From the NCBI RefSeq assembly GCF_008638305.1, contig NZ_VTPZ01000005.1, forward strand, positions 15,444 to 79,443: a stretch of DNA of 64,000 bases. Reading direction: 5' to 3'. A program made the translations under genes and the position numbers. Within the stretch, counting starts at the first letter, position 1. Each line of letters begins with the position of its first letter. The notes under the pieces are model-generated. The model was not told where the DNA came from. It did not search any database and worked only from the letters and a program-made list of their open reading frames with translations. Origin of the DNA: Pseudomonas profundi. GTDB taxonomy: Bacteria; Pseudomonadota; Gammaproteobacteria; Pseudomonadales; Pseudomonadaceae. Shown here in pieces: positions 35,963 to 45,328 of the stretch.

Positions 35963-36790
35963 TTACCTGGTCTTGTACACGATCCCGGGATTGCACTGCA
36001 CCATCTGGTACAGCTCGGGCAGGCCGTTCAACGCTTCGGAGGCTCCCAGCATCAGATAGCCGCCGGGCTTCAGGGTGGCGTGGATGCGCCTGAGGATGTC
36101 TTTTTTTCGCTCGGCAGAAAAGTAGATGAGTACGTTCCGGCAAAACACAATGTCGAACTTACCCAGGGCCGCATAGCTTTCGAGAAGATTGAGCGCGCGA
36201 AACTCGACGCGGCTGCGGATGGGAGCCTTGACCCTCCACCTGCCCGGCAAGGGATTATCGAAATACCGAACCAATCGATCCTGGGCCAGCCCTCTGCCAA
36301 TTGACAGACTGTCATACTCGGCGCTTTTGGCTGCCGTCAAAATTCCGCCGGACAGATCAGTCGCGACGATGTTCGCACCTGAGCGCAGCTGACCCGGATT
36401 ACTGCGCTCGAACTCGTCAATCGCCATGCTTAGCGAATAAGGCTCCTGCCCTGAAGAACAGGCAGCTGACCAGATACGCAAGCGCTGACCGGGATTGGAC
36501 TTGATGAACTCAGGTATCAAACGATTCTTCAGCACTTCGAACGGATAGCTATCACGAAACCACAGGGTTTCGTTGGTCGTCATCGCATCGATGACCGATT
36601 CTTTCAGACCCCCGCGGGGCTGGCTCTGAATACGCTGAACCAGCTCCCCCAGATGCTTTATGCCTTGCTGCTCCATCAACCGATTGAGCCGGCTGGCCAC
36701 CAGGTATTGTTTATTATCACCCAGAACGATGCCACAGGACTTCTCGAGGAAATCACGAAACTGATGGAAATACTGCTGTTCAGACGTCAA
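35963..36790 (-). CDS. cheR: Chemotaxis protein methyltransferase CheR
   Basis: CheR methylates glutamates of chemoreceptors using SAM. The 275-residue protein has the N-terminal CheR helical domain (1 to about 75; GIVLGDNKQYLVASRLNRLM) and a methyltransferase domain with LRIWSAACSSGQEPYSLSMA (SAM site), FDIVFCRNVLIYF and PGGYLMLGASEAL. There is no C-terminal pentapeptide-binding extension. It follows cheV by 33 bp in the same operon, the normal order beside flgB in Pseudomonas. Confidence 0.94.
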   Translation of the reverse strand: MTSEQQYFHQFRDFLEKSCGIVLGDNKQYLVASRLNRLMEQQGIKHLGELVQRIQSQPRGGLKESVIDAMTTNETLWFRDSYPFEVLKNRLIPEFIKSNPGQRLRIWSAACSSGQEPYSLSMAIDEFERSNPGQLRSGANIVATDLSGGILTAAKSAEYDSLSIGRGLAQDRLVRYFDNPLPGRWRVKAPIRSRVEFRALNLLESYAALGKFDIVFCRNVLIYFSAERKKDILRRIHATLKPGGYLMLGASEALNGLPELYQMVQCNPGIVYKTR

Positions 36791-36823
36791 ACGATCCGCC
36801 CCATCAAGTAATAAGGCGCCCTG

Positions 36824-37762
36824 TCAGCCAGGTCCGCCGCGCGGCGCGTGCAGCCTGTCGATAACCCGACGGGCAAGCTCGTCCGGTTTGAATTTCGCGA
36901 GAAAGTCATCCGCTCCTACCTTTTTTACCATTGCCTGGTTGAATACGCCGGACAAGGATGTGTGCAAAATTATGTGCAAACGTTTGAGACGTGGGTCGTT
37001 CCGCACTTCAGCGGTGAGGGTATACCCGTCCATCTCCGGCATTTCAATATCCGATATCATCATCAGCAAGCTCTGCGATACGTCTTCGCCGGAATCAGCT
37101 AACGCTTTCAACCAATCCAGCGCCTGACGCCCGTCATTCAGAGCAACGATTTCCACACCTACTTCTTGCAGACAACGGGACACCTGCTTTCGTGCCACTG
37201 AGGAGTCATCAACAATCAACACCCTGCGTGAAACTGCGGCAGCCTGAGCCTGCTCATCAATAACGCCAGCGCTGACATTCTCCTGCAAGGGCACCACTTC
37301 GGCCAGGATCCGCTCTACATCAATTATCTCGACCAGGCGATCCTCGACCCTGGTTACTGCGGTCAGATAATGGTCACGGCCACTGCCCCGGGGCGGTGGA
37401 TGGATCTCCGACCAGTTCAGATTGACGATGCGTTCGACGCCGCTGACCAGAAAGCCCTGCACGCGGTAATTGTATTCGGTGATGATGACGAAGGTATTCG
37501 CCAGATCGGCCAGACCCGGTCCGCCGATCGCCTTGCGCAGATCAATGATCGGCAAGGTTCCGCCGCGAATATGTGCAACGCCGCGCACCACCGGGTTCAA
37601 CCGTGGCAAGACGGTCAGCTTCGGGCACTGCAGTATTTCTTTGACCTTGAAAACGTTGATGCCGTAAAGCTGGTTGCCGGCCAGACGAAACAGCAGCAAT
37701 TCAAGGCGATTCTCGCCAACCAGCTGGGTACGCTGGTTGACCGAGTCCATTACGCCAGCCAT
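36824..37762 (-). CDS. cheV: Chemotaxis coupling protein CheV
   Basis: CheV is a CheW-like coupling protein fused to a receiver domain, used in signal damping and adaptation. The 312-residue protein has a CheW domain (about 15-165; YGINVFKVKEILQCPKLTV) and a receiver domain (about 180-305; RRVLIVDDSSVARKQVSRCL, phospho-acceptor in MMISDIEMPEMDGYTL). A good ribosome site (GAGGAG) precedes the start. The gene is transcribed away from flgA, and the two share the 37763-37886 promoter region. I saw no clear promoter for cheV itself. Confidence 0.93.
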   Translation of the reverse strand: MAGVMDSVNQRTQLVGENRLELLLFRLAGNQLYGINVFKVKEILQCPKLTVLPRLNPVVRGVAHIRGGTLPIIDLRKAIGGPGLADLANTFVIITEYNYRVQGFLVSGVERIVNLNWSEIHPPPRGSGRDHYLTAVTRVEDRLVEIIDVERILAEVVPLQENVSAGVIDEQAQAAAVSRRVLIVDDSSVARKQVSRCLQEVGVEIVALNDGRQALDWLKALADSGEDVSQSLLMMISDIEMPEMDGYTLTAEVRNDPRLKRLHIILHTSLSGVFNQAMVKKVGADDFLAKFKPDELARRVIDRLHAPRGGPG

Positions 37763-37816
37763 CGGTGACTCCTCACTTTATAGGGTACGGCTTGTATTGG
37801 GTGCAGCTTTGAAGCG

Positions 37817-37832
37817 CGGCACATTTCTTGCT
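37817..37832 (+). promoter_or_regulatory. Sigma-54-type promoter for flgA
   Basis: CGGCAC-ATTTC-TTGCT fits TGGCAC-N5-TTGCW with one mismatch. It is 55-70 bp before the flgA start. It lies in the divergent cheV-flgA region. Confidence 0.75.
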
Positions 37833-37886
37833 TCAGGGGGTGCAAAGCGACATAAACCCGGCGCCATCTCTTCTAAGGTTTCCTGT

Positions 37887-38597
37887 ATGCGTTTCAGTAC
37901 ACACTGCGCCGCGCTGACGATGCTGTTCTCCGCGAGCCTGTCTGCCAGCCCGCTCATAGATCAGCTTATCGGCGCGACTACGGCTTTTCTTGAGCGCGAA
38001 ATTCAAACGCATCTGCAGCAGAGCACCCGCCAGGCTCGCTACAGTATTGAGGTCAACCGTCTGGATCCGCGCCTGCGTCTGGCGGTCTGCCCTGACGATG
38101 CATTGAAAGCCAGCCTGGAAAGCCCTGCTGTACCGGTGGGACGCGTCACTGTGCGCCTTTCCTGCGAAAGCGATGTGCGCTGGCGATTGTTCGTTCCTGC
38201 GCAGGTCAGCCTGTTTGAGGATGTTCTGGTCGCGGTGCGTCCGTTAGGCCGCCAGGATGTTATCAGCGCGAGTGATGTCGCCCTGATGGAACGCGACACC
38301 GGGCTGCTCAACGGCGCTTATCTGACCGACCCACAACAGGTCGTGGGGATGCGTCTGCGCAGGCCGATCGCCGCCGATACCGTTGTCAGCCCAGCGCAAC
38401 TGGAGCAGGATGAAATTGTTAAACGTGGCGACAAGGTCGTGATCAGCGCCGCCAATACGCAGATATCGGTGAAAATGCCCGGAGAAGCGCTGGAGGGCGG
38501 AACGGTAGGCTCGCAGATTCGCGTCAGGAATACGCGCTCCGGCCGCACGGTCAGCGCGAGAGTGGTCGCCCCCGGCCAGGTGTCGGTGGCAATGTGA
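37887..38597 (+). CDS. flgA: Flagellar P-ring chaperone FlgA
   Basis: FlgA is the periplasmic chaperone for P-ring (FlgI) assembly. The 236-residue precursor begins MRFSTHCAALTMLFSASLSA, a Sec signal peptide. The SAF-like C-terminal part has GRQDVISASDVALMERDTG and VGSQIRVRNTRSGRTVSARV. The ATG at 37887 is chosen because codons upstream run through the promoter and into cheV on the other strand. Confidence 0.93.
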   Translation: MRFSTHCAALTMLFSASLSASPLIDQLIGATTAFLEREIQTHLQQSTRQARYSIEVNRLDPRLRLAVCPDDALKASLESPAVPVGRVTVRLSCESDVRWRLFVPAQVSLFEDVLVAVRPLGRQDVISASDVALMERDTGLLNGAYLTDPQQVVGMRLRRPIAADTVVSPAQLEQDEIVKRGDKVVISAANTQISVKMPGEALEGGTVGSQIRVRNTRSGRTVSARVVAPGQVSVAM

Positions 38598-38675
38598 TAC
38601 CTCTGGCGAACTTGGCTATACTGCGCATTCGGAATGCTAAATGCGAACCAGTCCACATAGTTTTCGCGCAATCAC

Positions 38676-38702
38676 TAAAGGTTTAGCTGCCTCGGCCGTT
38701 AC
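38676..38702 (+). promoter_or_regulatory. Sigma-28 (FliA) promoter for flgM
   Basis: TAAAGGTT-N11-GCCGTTAC compares with the FliA consensus TAAAGTTT-N11-GCCGATAA, with exact spacing. It is 37-63 bp before flgM. This gives the usual late-class feedback, with FliA driving its own inhibitor. Confidence 0.82.
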
Positions 38703-38738
38703 AGCTATTAGCGAAGCATTCAGTCTGAGGATAAAGCG

Positions 38739-39059
38739 ATGGTTATCAACTTCAACACTGCCAACGGAGCCAACAGTGCCGGGCGCACAGCCCAGGCCGA
38801 GGCGGCTGCAGGCAAACGCGACGTGGCTGTGGAAAACAACGCAGCTGACAAGCCGGGCGTGGATAAATCCGCCTCGGGTGAGTCGTCAGTCAAGCTGAGC
38901 GATCAGGCCCAGCAAATGAAATCGATCGAAGCACGGCTAAAGGATTTGCCGGAAGTGGACAGCGAACGGGTAGCGCAGCTCAAGCAAGCGATAGCGGACG
39001 GCAGTTACAAGCTGGACAGCGGCCGCATTGCCGATAAATTGTTGGGACTCGAAGACTGA
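38739..39059 (+). CDS. flgM: Anti-sigma-28 factor FlgM
   Basis: FlgM binds and inhibits FliA until the hook is finished, and then it is exported. The 106-residue protein has a polar, disordered N-terminal half and the conserved C-terminal sigma-binding part (SVKLSDQAQQMKSIEARL and RVAQLKQAIADGSYKLDSGR). It lies between flgA and flgN, behind a FliA-type promoter. Confidence 0.92.
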   Translation: MVINFNTANGANSAGRTAQAEAAAGKRDVAVENNAADKPGVDKSASGESSVKLSDQAQQMKSIEARLKDLPEVDSERVAQLKQAIADGSYKLDSGRIADKLLGLED

Positions 39060-39085
39060 GAGGCTTCGGGTCGGTGGAGACGTAG

Positions 39086-39544
39086 ATGACGCTCAAGCAG
39101 CTATTTGATCAGGCCGCCAGTGACTGCGAACAGTTCGTCGAACTGCTCGACAGAGAACAGCAGGCGCTGATACAGAACGACATGGTTACGCTTGAGTCGC
39201 TGCTCACCAGCAAGGCTCCGCTGGTGTCTGCGCTGAACAGCCATGACCAGCAGATCAACGATCAGGCGCGTCAGCTGGGCAAAACACCCGAGCAAACCAT
39301 GGAAGCTTTTCTGGAGTCGCTTGGTCAGATGGAGTTGATCGAAAGCTACCAGTCGCTCAGACAGCACCTGACCCGTTGCCGCGATGCCAATCTGCGCAAC
39401 GCGCGGCTGGTACGCCACAGCCAGCATGCCAACAGCCATCTGCTTGATCTGTTGCGCAACCAGGGCGAGTCAAGCCAGGCTGTTTACGACCGCCAGGGCC
39501 TCGCTACGCGCAGCCATTCGCAGCGGCCAATAATCAAGGCTTAG
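39086..39544 (+). CDS. flgN: Flagellar export chaperone FlgN
   Basis: FlgN escorts FlgK and FlgL to the export gate. The 152-residue, mostly helical protein has FLDREQQALIQNDMVTLESL and a late CRDANLRNARLVRHSQ segment as in FlgN. It follows flgM by 26 bp and should be co-transcribed with it. The client genes flgK and flgL are at 24.9-28.1 kb. Confidence 0.9.
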   Translation: MTLKQLFDQAASDCEQFVELLDREQQALIQNDMVTLESLLTSKAPLVSALNSHDQQINDQARQLGKTPEQTMEAFLESLGQMELIESYQSLRQHLTRCRDANLRNARLVRHSQHANSHLLDLLRNQGESSQAVYDRQGLATRSHSQRPIIKA

Positions 39545-39660
39545 GGTCCCGCCACGGCGAGACCAGGTTAGCCAGCAACAAGGCGCATAAGGAGTGGGTA
39601 GCCCATAGCCAGCATGCTATACAATGCTTCCCTTGCCATGCCTATTGTCGAGATTCTCCA

Positions 39661-40407
39661 GTGTCCAGCTTATTAGTGCCAGAAACCGGCCCGCAGCCAC
39701 CCAGGGAAGTCCGCTCGCCCGTCGAGATCAATGCACTGCTGAAGACTTTGCTGCAATCGCGCGATCAGCTGATCGTCAGCTTTCCCGAACGTAGCCAGAA
39801 ATTCCAGAGTTTCATCGTTGCAGTCGACCCGGCAAACCATCAACTCTGGATAGATGAACTGGTCCCGAAGGAAGGCGATCGGTACATCACAGAAGGTGAG
39901 TCATTTCGGATTGATGCCTGGCATGAAGGCGTTCACCTGCGCTGGCATTGCGCCGCAGCGCAGCGACTTATTCTGGAAGGGGCACCCGCTTACTGCGCCG
40001 CCCTCCCAGGACAGCTTATCTATCACCAGAAGCGTGGCGCATTCCGAGCCATGGTCCAACGGACATTGGAAACAGGTGTGACGCTGGAAAGCGATAAAAT
40101 TCAACTGAGCGGCCACCTGTTCGATATCTCAGCTACCGGGTGCAAGGCGCTCCTTGCTTCAGACCAGACTCGGACGCTACACCCGGGCGCCGTCATCGAG
40201 GCCTGCCAGCTCTATCTGCCTGAGACCGGAACACTGGATATTGCGGTCGAAGTCCGCCACGTGTCGTATGACGAAAACCGGGATGAATCCTATGTCGGTC
40301 TCAGATTTCGACAGCCCGGCCCTCAGGCTCAGCGGCAGGTGGACCGCTTCGTCAACTACCTGCAGCGTGAAGCACGCCGCCTGGAAAAGCGCGACGACCT
40401 GTTCTGA
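39661..40407 (+). CDS. ycgR: c-di-GMP-binding flagellar brake protein (YcgR/FlgZ)
   Basis: This PilZ-domain protein slows the flagellar motor when cyclic di-GMP is high. The 248-residue protein has an N-terminal YcgR domain (about 20-125) and a C-terminal PilZ domain (about 128-245) whose ligand motifs are the RxxxR block in KRGAFRAMVQR and DISATGCKAL. It uses a GTG start at 39661. The gene order flgM-flgN-ycgR is conserved in pseudomonads, where the protein is called FlgZ. A possible -10 (TATACAAT) lies about 35 bp upstream. Confidence 0.88.
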   Translation: MSSLLVPETGPQPPREVRSPVEINALLKTLLQSRDQLIVSFPERSQKFQSFIVAVDPANHQLWIDELVPKEGDRYITEGESFRIDAWHEGVHLRWHCAAAQRLILEGAPAYCAALPGQLIYHQKRGAFRAMVQRTLETGVTLESDKIQLSGHLFDISATGCKALLASDQTRTLHPGAVIEACQLYLPETGTLDIAVEVRHVSYDENRDESYVGLRFRQPGPQAQRQVDRFVNYLQREARRLEKRDDLF

Positions 40408-40427
40408 TGTAGCCGAAGGCATCCCAC

Positions 40428-40636
40428 CTCGAGGGTGTGGCGCGCTTGTGCTATGGCACGATTTGCAGGGCCCCTGACCCTGTCGGCGAGCAGGCGCTCA
40501 CCAACCCCAGGAGCGCGCCTGCACTACAGTTGATATTTGCAGCAGCATCAGAACCCGTGAACACGCCCGAACGTGCCCGAAGCGCGTGCCAGCTCGGCGC
40601 CCCCTGGGGGTGTAGCGCGCCTGCGCTACGCCAATG
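40428..40636. repeat. Second cluster of the composite REP-like repeat
   Basis: A full copy of the palindromic element lies at 40602-40636 (core GTAGCGC-GCCT-GCGCTAC at 40612-40629). Degenerate versions lie at about 40428-40455 and 40508-40527, and the partner palindrome GTCGGCGAGCAGGCGCTC is near 40481-40498. These match the units next to flgL at 24.5-24.9 kb. The cluster fills the gap between ycgR and the convergent MFS gene (40408-40706). Confidence 0.75.
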
Positions 40637-40706
40637 TTTACGACAGTACCTTCGATACGCCCGAAAAGCATGCCCACCGCAGGACCAGCAGTGCGCCCGG
40701 ATCAGA

Positions 40707-42026
40707 TCACCCCGGTCGATGGTCTTCCTGGTCGGCATCAAGGTCCGCTGTGCTTGGATAGCTATCAGTCTCGTCCCGCATATGATCCTCGACAAACTGC
40801 TCGTCAACACGCGGATCAAGCGCTGCGGAAAGTGGCGAGCTCGCCAGGTTACCCGCCGCAGGCATGTAATGACTCGGCTCGGCCTGCAGGTGCTCTCCCG
40901 TAACACGGCTCGGGCGTACGTTGATAACGAGAAACATGCTGGATATCGCCATGAACACATAGAGCATTCCCGGGCCGCCGACTTTCATCAGCGCCGAACT
41001 GAGCAAGGGGCCGGCGCTGGCGCCGAGCCCGAAGGTGATTAACAGCATCGCCGACAGCAACACCCGTTCTTCCGGCCCGACGTGGTCGTTGGCCAGCGCC
41101 ACCGCAAGCGGGTACAGGGTGAACGCCAGCATGCCGAACAACCCCGTCAGTATCAGCAATGCATAGCCTGGGACCACTGCCAGCCCCATCACCAGGGTGA
41201 CGCCAGTAAGGATAATGGCGTTGAGCTGAATCATCTGGCTGCGATCAAGGCGGTCAGACATCCAGCCAACCGGCCACTGCGCCAATAGCCCCGCGCCAAT
41301 CGCCACAGCCATGAACACACCGACCTGAGACGTCTCCAGCCCAACGCCCGAGGCGTATACCGGCGCCATCCCGTAGAACGAGCCCAGTAGCAAACCCGAT
41401 ACGGCAACAGTTGCCAGTGCCAACGGGATGCGACGTAAAAAGAAACCGATGCGCAACGGTGCGGGGTGCAGGGGGGCCGGGTGCAAGCTCTTGGTTACCG
41501 CGACTGGCACCAGGCATAGAGAGAAACACATGGCGACGAACAGGATATGGCGAATGTTCAGCTCCGGCATCAGGGTGAACACAAACTGACCGAGCATCAA
41601 ACCCAGGAAGGTAACCACCATATAACCGGCGAACACCGTTCCGCGCTGGTGGGATTCAGCCTGCTCGTTGAGCCAGCTTTCCAGAACCATGTACTGACAC
41701 ATCATCGCCATGCCGACCAGGACCCGCAGGAACAACCACAACTGAACGCTTTCCGACAGCGCATGCCCCAGCACCGAGGCGGTCACTACGCCAGCGCTGG
41801 CCACGAACGCACGTATATGCCCTACCCTCGCAATCAACCGATGGCCCACCGAGGCGCCACCAACCAGGCCCACGTAGTAACAGGTCATCAACGCACCAAT
41901 CCATATCTCGCTCACTCCGCGCGCAGACAGACTCAAGCCGATATACGTACTCAGCAGGCCGCTGCCCAGGAGCATCAACAAGGTAGCGAAATACAGGGAG
42001 GAGAAGGCAGTAAGGGCTTTGGGCAT
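40707..42026 (-). CDS. MFS transporter, YcaD-like
   Basis: This 439-residue major facilitator has twelve helices, resembling the YcaD group of uncharacterised permeases (FASLYF-type start; here MPKALTAFSSLYFATLLMLL; YMVLESWLNEQAESHQRGTV in the first half; QWPVGWMSDRLDRSQMIQ in the second). The start at 42026 has GGAG 5 nt upstream. The 14 codons before it are not used. A small internal duplication, LHPAPLHPAPL, lies in the central loop. The C-terminal tail of about 60 residues is polar and acidic. The substrate is unknown. Confidence 0.82.
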   Translation of the reverse strand: MPKALTAFSSLYFATLLMLLGSGLLSTYIGLSLSARGVSEIWIGALMTCYYVGLVGGASVGHRLIARVGHIRAFVASAGVVTASVLGHALSESVQLWLFLRVLVGMAMMCQYMVLESWLNEQAESHQRGTVFAGYMVVTFLGLMLGQFVFTLMPELNIRHILFVAMCFSLCLVPVAVTKSLHPAPLHPAPLRIGFFLRRIPLALATVAVSGLLLGSFYGMAPVYASGVGLETSQVGVFMAVAIGAGLLAQWPVGWMSDRLDRSQMIQLNAIILTGVTLVMGLAVVPGYALLILTGLFGMLAFTLYPLAVALANDHVGPEERVLLSAMLLITFGLGASAGPLLSSALMKVGGPGMLYVFMAISSMFLVINVRPSRVTGEHLQAEPSHYMPAAGNLASSPLSAALDPRVDEQFVEDHMRDETDSYPSTADLDADQEDHRPG

Positions 42027-42419
42027 TAATACTCCAGGTACAATCTGATTAACAGGCAGGTGATTCAATTGCTATTGAGGATAGCCTCTATCGCCAGGGA
42101 GTTCCCGGACGCATGAGCTATGCCCAATAGCTTTAACAGGTTTGGTTGACGCTGAGGTTGCAGATGCCGAATCTGACGAGTCGCATTCGGGAGCTGACAG
42201 GTCGGGAAAACCGCGCAGCTTACTGACAGTACCGCAGTGAAGATAGTCCCCTTTGAGCCTGGGGTACAATTTTCTGACGAAGCCGGTGGCGCCCTGTCCG
42301 CCAGCAACCGAAGCCTGGCTGCGCGCATGCCATTTCAGCGGATAGCAATGCGATGAAGGTAGCAGCGACCGGTGCCCTGCCGGCCGCTAACTCTGCGCAC
42401 AGAGTAATGAACAAGCCGC
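42027..42419. other. Gap between the MFS gene and pcaD
   Basis: Nearly 400 bp lie between two genes transcribed in the same direction. Visible features are a small inverted repeat, ACTCTG-cgca-CAGAGT, at 42390-42405 just after pcaD (no T-run), and CCGAAT/ATTCGG arms near 42165-42190. The region should contain the MFS promoter. No gene is supported. Confidence 0.4.
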
Positions 42420-43208
42420 TTATTTCTTCAGGAACGCCAACACCCTGCGGGTGAACTCATCGCCCATCTGAACGTTGGACAAATGCGCCGCGTTGAACTC
42501 AACCAGCTCGGCACCTTCGATCGAAGCCTGCATATAGCGTGCGTGCTCTGGGGTGGTGACCTCATCGCCCGTACCGGCAACAATCAGGGTAGGCACCTTG
42601 ATTGATTCCAGCTGGCCGCGGAAATCGGCGTCCCTGACTGCCGCACAGTTGCCTGCGTAGCCTTCGGGCGACGTCGCAGCCAGCATCTGGGTAATACGCT
42701 CAACGGTCTGCGGATTGGACCCAACGTAATCGGGAGTGAACCACCGCGCAACCGAACCATCACGCAGCTCACGCATGGCCTGTTCCCTGCCCTTGAGCAC
42801 CGTATCGATACGCCCGTTCCATACGTCGTCATTGGCGATCTTGGCGGCGGTATTGCACAGGATCAGCTTGTCGAGGCGCTGACCGGCGTTGATGCCAAGC
42901 CACTGGCCGATCAGGCCGCCCATCGAGAGACCGCAGAACGAGGCGCGCTCGATTTCCAGTGTATCCAGCAGCGCCAGCACGTCCTGTCCAAGCTGCTCGA
43001 TATTGTAAAAGCCTTCACTGACCACAGACTTGCCGTGGCCACGGGTGTCGTAGCGCAGCACCTGCAGGTCCTTGGCGAAGGCGGGCATTTGCGTATCCCA
43101 CATACCCAGGTCGGTTCCCAGGGAATTGCTCAGCACCAGAACCGGCGCACCGGCCGGACCTTCTAGCTGGTAATGCATGGTGCCGTTGGCAGTTTCTACA
43201 AAAGACAT
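42420..43208 (-). CDS. pcaD: 3-oxoadipate enol-lactonase
   Basis: PcaD hydrolyses 3-oxoadipate enol-lactone to 3-oxoadipate, where the catechol and protocatechuate branches join. The 262-residue alpha/beta-hydrolase has nucleophile elbow CGLSMGGLIGQW, acid in VAGTGDEVTTPEHA and catalytic His in FNAAHLSNVQ. The oxyanion region is VLSNSLGTDLGMWD. It lies 135 bp after pcaF, beyond a terminator-like hairpin, so it may rely on read-through or a local promoter. Confidence 0.92.
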   Translation of the reverse strand: MSFVETANGTMHYQLEGPAGAPVLVLSNSLGTDLGMWDTQMPAFAKDLQVLRYDTRGHGKSVVSEGFYNIEQLGQDVLALLDTLEIERASFCGLSMGGLIGQWLGINAGQRLDKLILCNTAAKIANDDVWNGRIDTVLKGREQAMRELRDGSVARWFTPDYVGSNPQTVERITQMLAATSPEGYAGNCAAVRDADFRGQLESIKVPTLIVAGTGDEVTTPEHARYMQASIEGAELVEFNAAHLSNVQMGDEFTRRVLAFLKK

Positions 43209-43282
43209 AGGAGACTCCTTCTACAAGGTGAAAGGATAGTATTCAGACTCTATCAAGCCGCCAGATACAGCAGCCCGAACGT

Positions 43283-43319
43283 AAAACGCCCCGGACGCTG
43301 AACAAGAGGGTCCGGGGCG
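43283..43319 (-). terminator. Rho-independent terminator after pcaF
   Basis: A 10-bp GC-rich stem (CGCCCCGGAC at 43287-43296 with GTCCGGGGCG at 43310-43319) is followed on the minus strand by TTTTAC. It lies 25 bp beyond the pcaF stop and would set the pcaIJF level apart from pcaD. Confidence 0.78.
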
Positions 43320-43343
43320 ATAGAGCTTTCGATTCAAATGAGA

Positions 43344-44549
43344 TCAGATGCGCTCAAGCGCAAACGCGGCGCCCTGCCCGACACCCACACACATGGTCGC
43401 CAGACCGCGACGGCCGCCGGATTTTTCCAGCTGATGCACGGCCGTCAATACCAGACGCGCGCCACTCATGCCCAGGGGATGACCCAGAGCAATGGCGCCG
43501 CCATTTGGATTGACCTGTGGCGCATCGTCAGACAGACCCAGATCGCGCAGGACTGCCAATCCCTGACTGGCGAAGGCTTCGTTCAGCTCGATCACATCGA
43601 AATCCGTTACCTGAAGCTCCAGACGCTGCAGCAGCTTGCGCACGGCGGGTACCGGCCCGTAACCCATGACACGGGGTGCTACGCCGGCGCTGGCCATACC
43701 CAGCACCCGTGCACGCGGCGTCAGCCCATTTTTCTTCACCGCTTCCGAGCTGGCAAGAATCAGGGCCGCCGCACCGTCGTTCACGCCAGAAGCATTGCCA
43801 GCGGTTACCGTCTTGTCCGGACCATTCACCGGTTTGAGTTTGGCCAGCGCTTCGGCCGTAGTCTGCGGACGCAGATGCTCATCCTGCTCAATCACCGTGT
43901 CGCCCTTGCGACCCTTGATGGTGATCGGCACGATTTCGTCGGCAAAAAATCCGGCCTCCTGCGCCGCCCCAGCACGTTGCTGGCTGCGCAGTGCGAAGGC
44001 GTCCTGGTCTTCGCGGGAGATCCCGTAATCCGCAGCGACGTTATCGGCGGTCTGCGGCATGGAATCCACACCGTACTGCTCTTTCATCAATGGATTGATG
44101 AAGCGCCAGCCAATGGTGGTGTCCTCGAGTTTCTGGCCACGGCCAAAGGCCGTATCGGCCTTGCCCATGACATAGGGCGCGCGGGACATCGATTCGACGC
44201 CCCCAGCAACGGCCAGCTCCATTTCACCACTGGCGATGGCGCGGAAGGCAGCGCCCACCGCATCCATCCCCGAGGCGCACAGGCGGTTCAGTGTGATACC
44301 GGGAACGCTTTCCGGCAGGCCGGCCAGCAACAGCGCCATACGCGCGACGTTACGGTTATCCTCGCCCGCCTGGTTGGCGCAGCCCATGAATACCTCGTCC
44401 ACCTGAGCAGGATCCAGCGACGGATTGCGCTCAAGCAGTGCCTTCAATGGCGCAGCAGCCAGGTCATCTGCACGGACAGCAGACAGGCCGCCACCGAAGC
44501 GACCAATGGGCGTGCGTATCGCGTCACAGATAAAGACATCGCGGCTCAC
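43344..44549 (-). CDS. pcaF: 3-oxoadipyl-CoA thiolase
   Basis: PcaF splits 3-oxoadipyl-CoA to succinyl-CoA and acetyl-CoA, the last step of the pathway. The 401-residue thiolase has the acyl-accepting Cys in [18 protein letters not shown], the conserved [16 protein letters not shown], the His in [17 protein letters not shown] and the C-terminal [14 protein letters not shown]. It overlaps pcaJ by 4 bp. Confidence 0.95.
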   Translation of the reverse strand: MSRDVFICDAIRTPIGRFGGGLSAVRADDLAAAPLKALLERNPSLDPAQVDEVFMGCANQAGEDNRNVARMALLLAGLPESVPGITLNRLCASGMDAVGAAFRAIASGEMELAVAGGVESMSRAPYVMGKADTAFGRGQKLEDTTIGWRFINPLMKEQYGVDSMPQTADNVAADYGISREDQDAFALRSQQRAGAAQEAGFFADEIVPITIKGRKGDTVIEQDEHLRPQTTAEALAKLKPVNGPDKTVTAGNASGVNDGAAALILASSEAVKKNGLTPRARVLGMASAGVAPRVMGYGPVPAVRKLLQRLELQVTDFDVIELNEAFASQGLAVLRDLGLSDDAPQVNPNGGAIALGHPLGMSGARLVLTAVHQLEKSGGRRGLATMCVGVGQGAAFALERI

Positions 44550-45328
44550 TCTTCACCTCCGGCCTGACCGTGGGCGGCAGCGGTGCGGGCTTCCAGCGCG
44601 CGCAACGCTTCCAGCTCTTCGGGCTTCGGCGCTTCAGTCTCGGCGACATTGTCGGCGAAACGGATCTTCCAACCGGTATTTTCGACGACCTGCTCGCGGG
44701 TGATACCCGGATGCAGCGAGGTCACTACGAATTCCCGGGTGCCCTCCTCGGGCTCCATGATGCACAGATCGGTGATGATCGCCATCGGACCGGCGCCGGG
44801 CAGACCCAGCCGTTGCCGGTGGTCGCCACCATCGCCGTGGCCCACCGAGGTAATGAATGACAACTTGTCGACAAAGGTGCGATGCGACTGCTTGAGGATA
44901 ATCAGTACTTCCTTCGCGCTTCCGGCAATTTCCGGTGCGCCACCGGCGCCCGGCAGGCGAACCTTGGGCTGGTTGTAGTCCCCGATCACCGTGGTGTTGA
45001 TGTTGCCGAACCGGTCAACCTGCGCCGCACCGAGAAAGCCGATATCGATACGTCCACCCTGCAGCCAGTAACGGAAAATCTCGCCAGTGGGCACCACAGT
45101 GTCAGCCGTTTCAGCCAGCTCACCATCGCCGATCGAGAGCGGTAATACGCTGGGCTTGCAGCCAATCGGGCCGGACTCATAAATCAGGACCACGTCAGGC
45201 GAGGTCGTCAGCCGCGCGAGGTTTGCGGCCTTGGATGGCAGGCCGATACCGACAAAACACACAGCGCCGTTCTTGAGGCGACGCGAGGCGGCCACGGTCA
45301 TCATTTCATTGGTGTTGTAGGCAGTCAT
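44546..45328 (-). CDS. pcaJ: 3-oxoadipate CoA-transferase subunit B
   Basis: This is the beta subunit of the CoA-transferase that moves CoA from succinyl-CoA to 3-oxoadipate. The 260-residue protein has [16 protein letters not shown] and the EGSI-like block [13 protein letters not shown] near the start. The length and sequence suit the larger CatJ type rather than the 213-residue P. putida PcaJ. It overlaps pcaF at its end and shares one base with the end of pcaI. Confidence 0.9.
   Translation of the reverse strand: MTAYNTNEMMTVAASRRLKNGAVCFVGIGLPSKAANLARLTTSPDVVLIYESGPIGCKPSVLPLSIGDGELAETADTVVPTGEIFRYWLQGGRIDIGFLGAAQVDRFGNINTTVIGDYNQPKVRLPGAGGAPEIAGSAKEVLIILKQSHRTFVDKLSFITSVGHGDGGDHRQRLGLPGAGPMAIITDLCIMEPEEGTREFVVTSLHPGITREQVVENTGWKIRFADNVAETEAPKPEELEALRALEARTAAAHGQAGGEE

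Noticed and set aside
35793-36143. 116-residue minus-strand frame after cheR
   Set aside because: It overlaps the cheR coding end in another frame, with no ribosome site and no family match.
37763-37816. FliA-type promoter for cheV
   Set aside because: A CAAAGCTG...GCCGTACC pair can be found on the minus strand, but the spacer is 12 rather than 11 and both elements are poor.
42390-42405. Hairpin ACTCTG-cgca-CAGAGT as a pcaD terminator
   Set aside because: A six-base stem and no T-run on the minus strand.
43338-44567. 409-residue plus-strand frame opposite pcaF
   Set aside because: It is the antisense shadow of a clear thiolase gene with catalytic residues.
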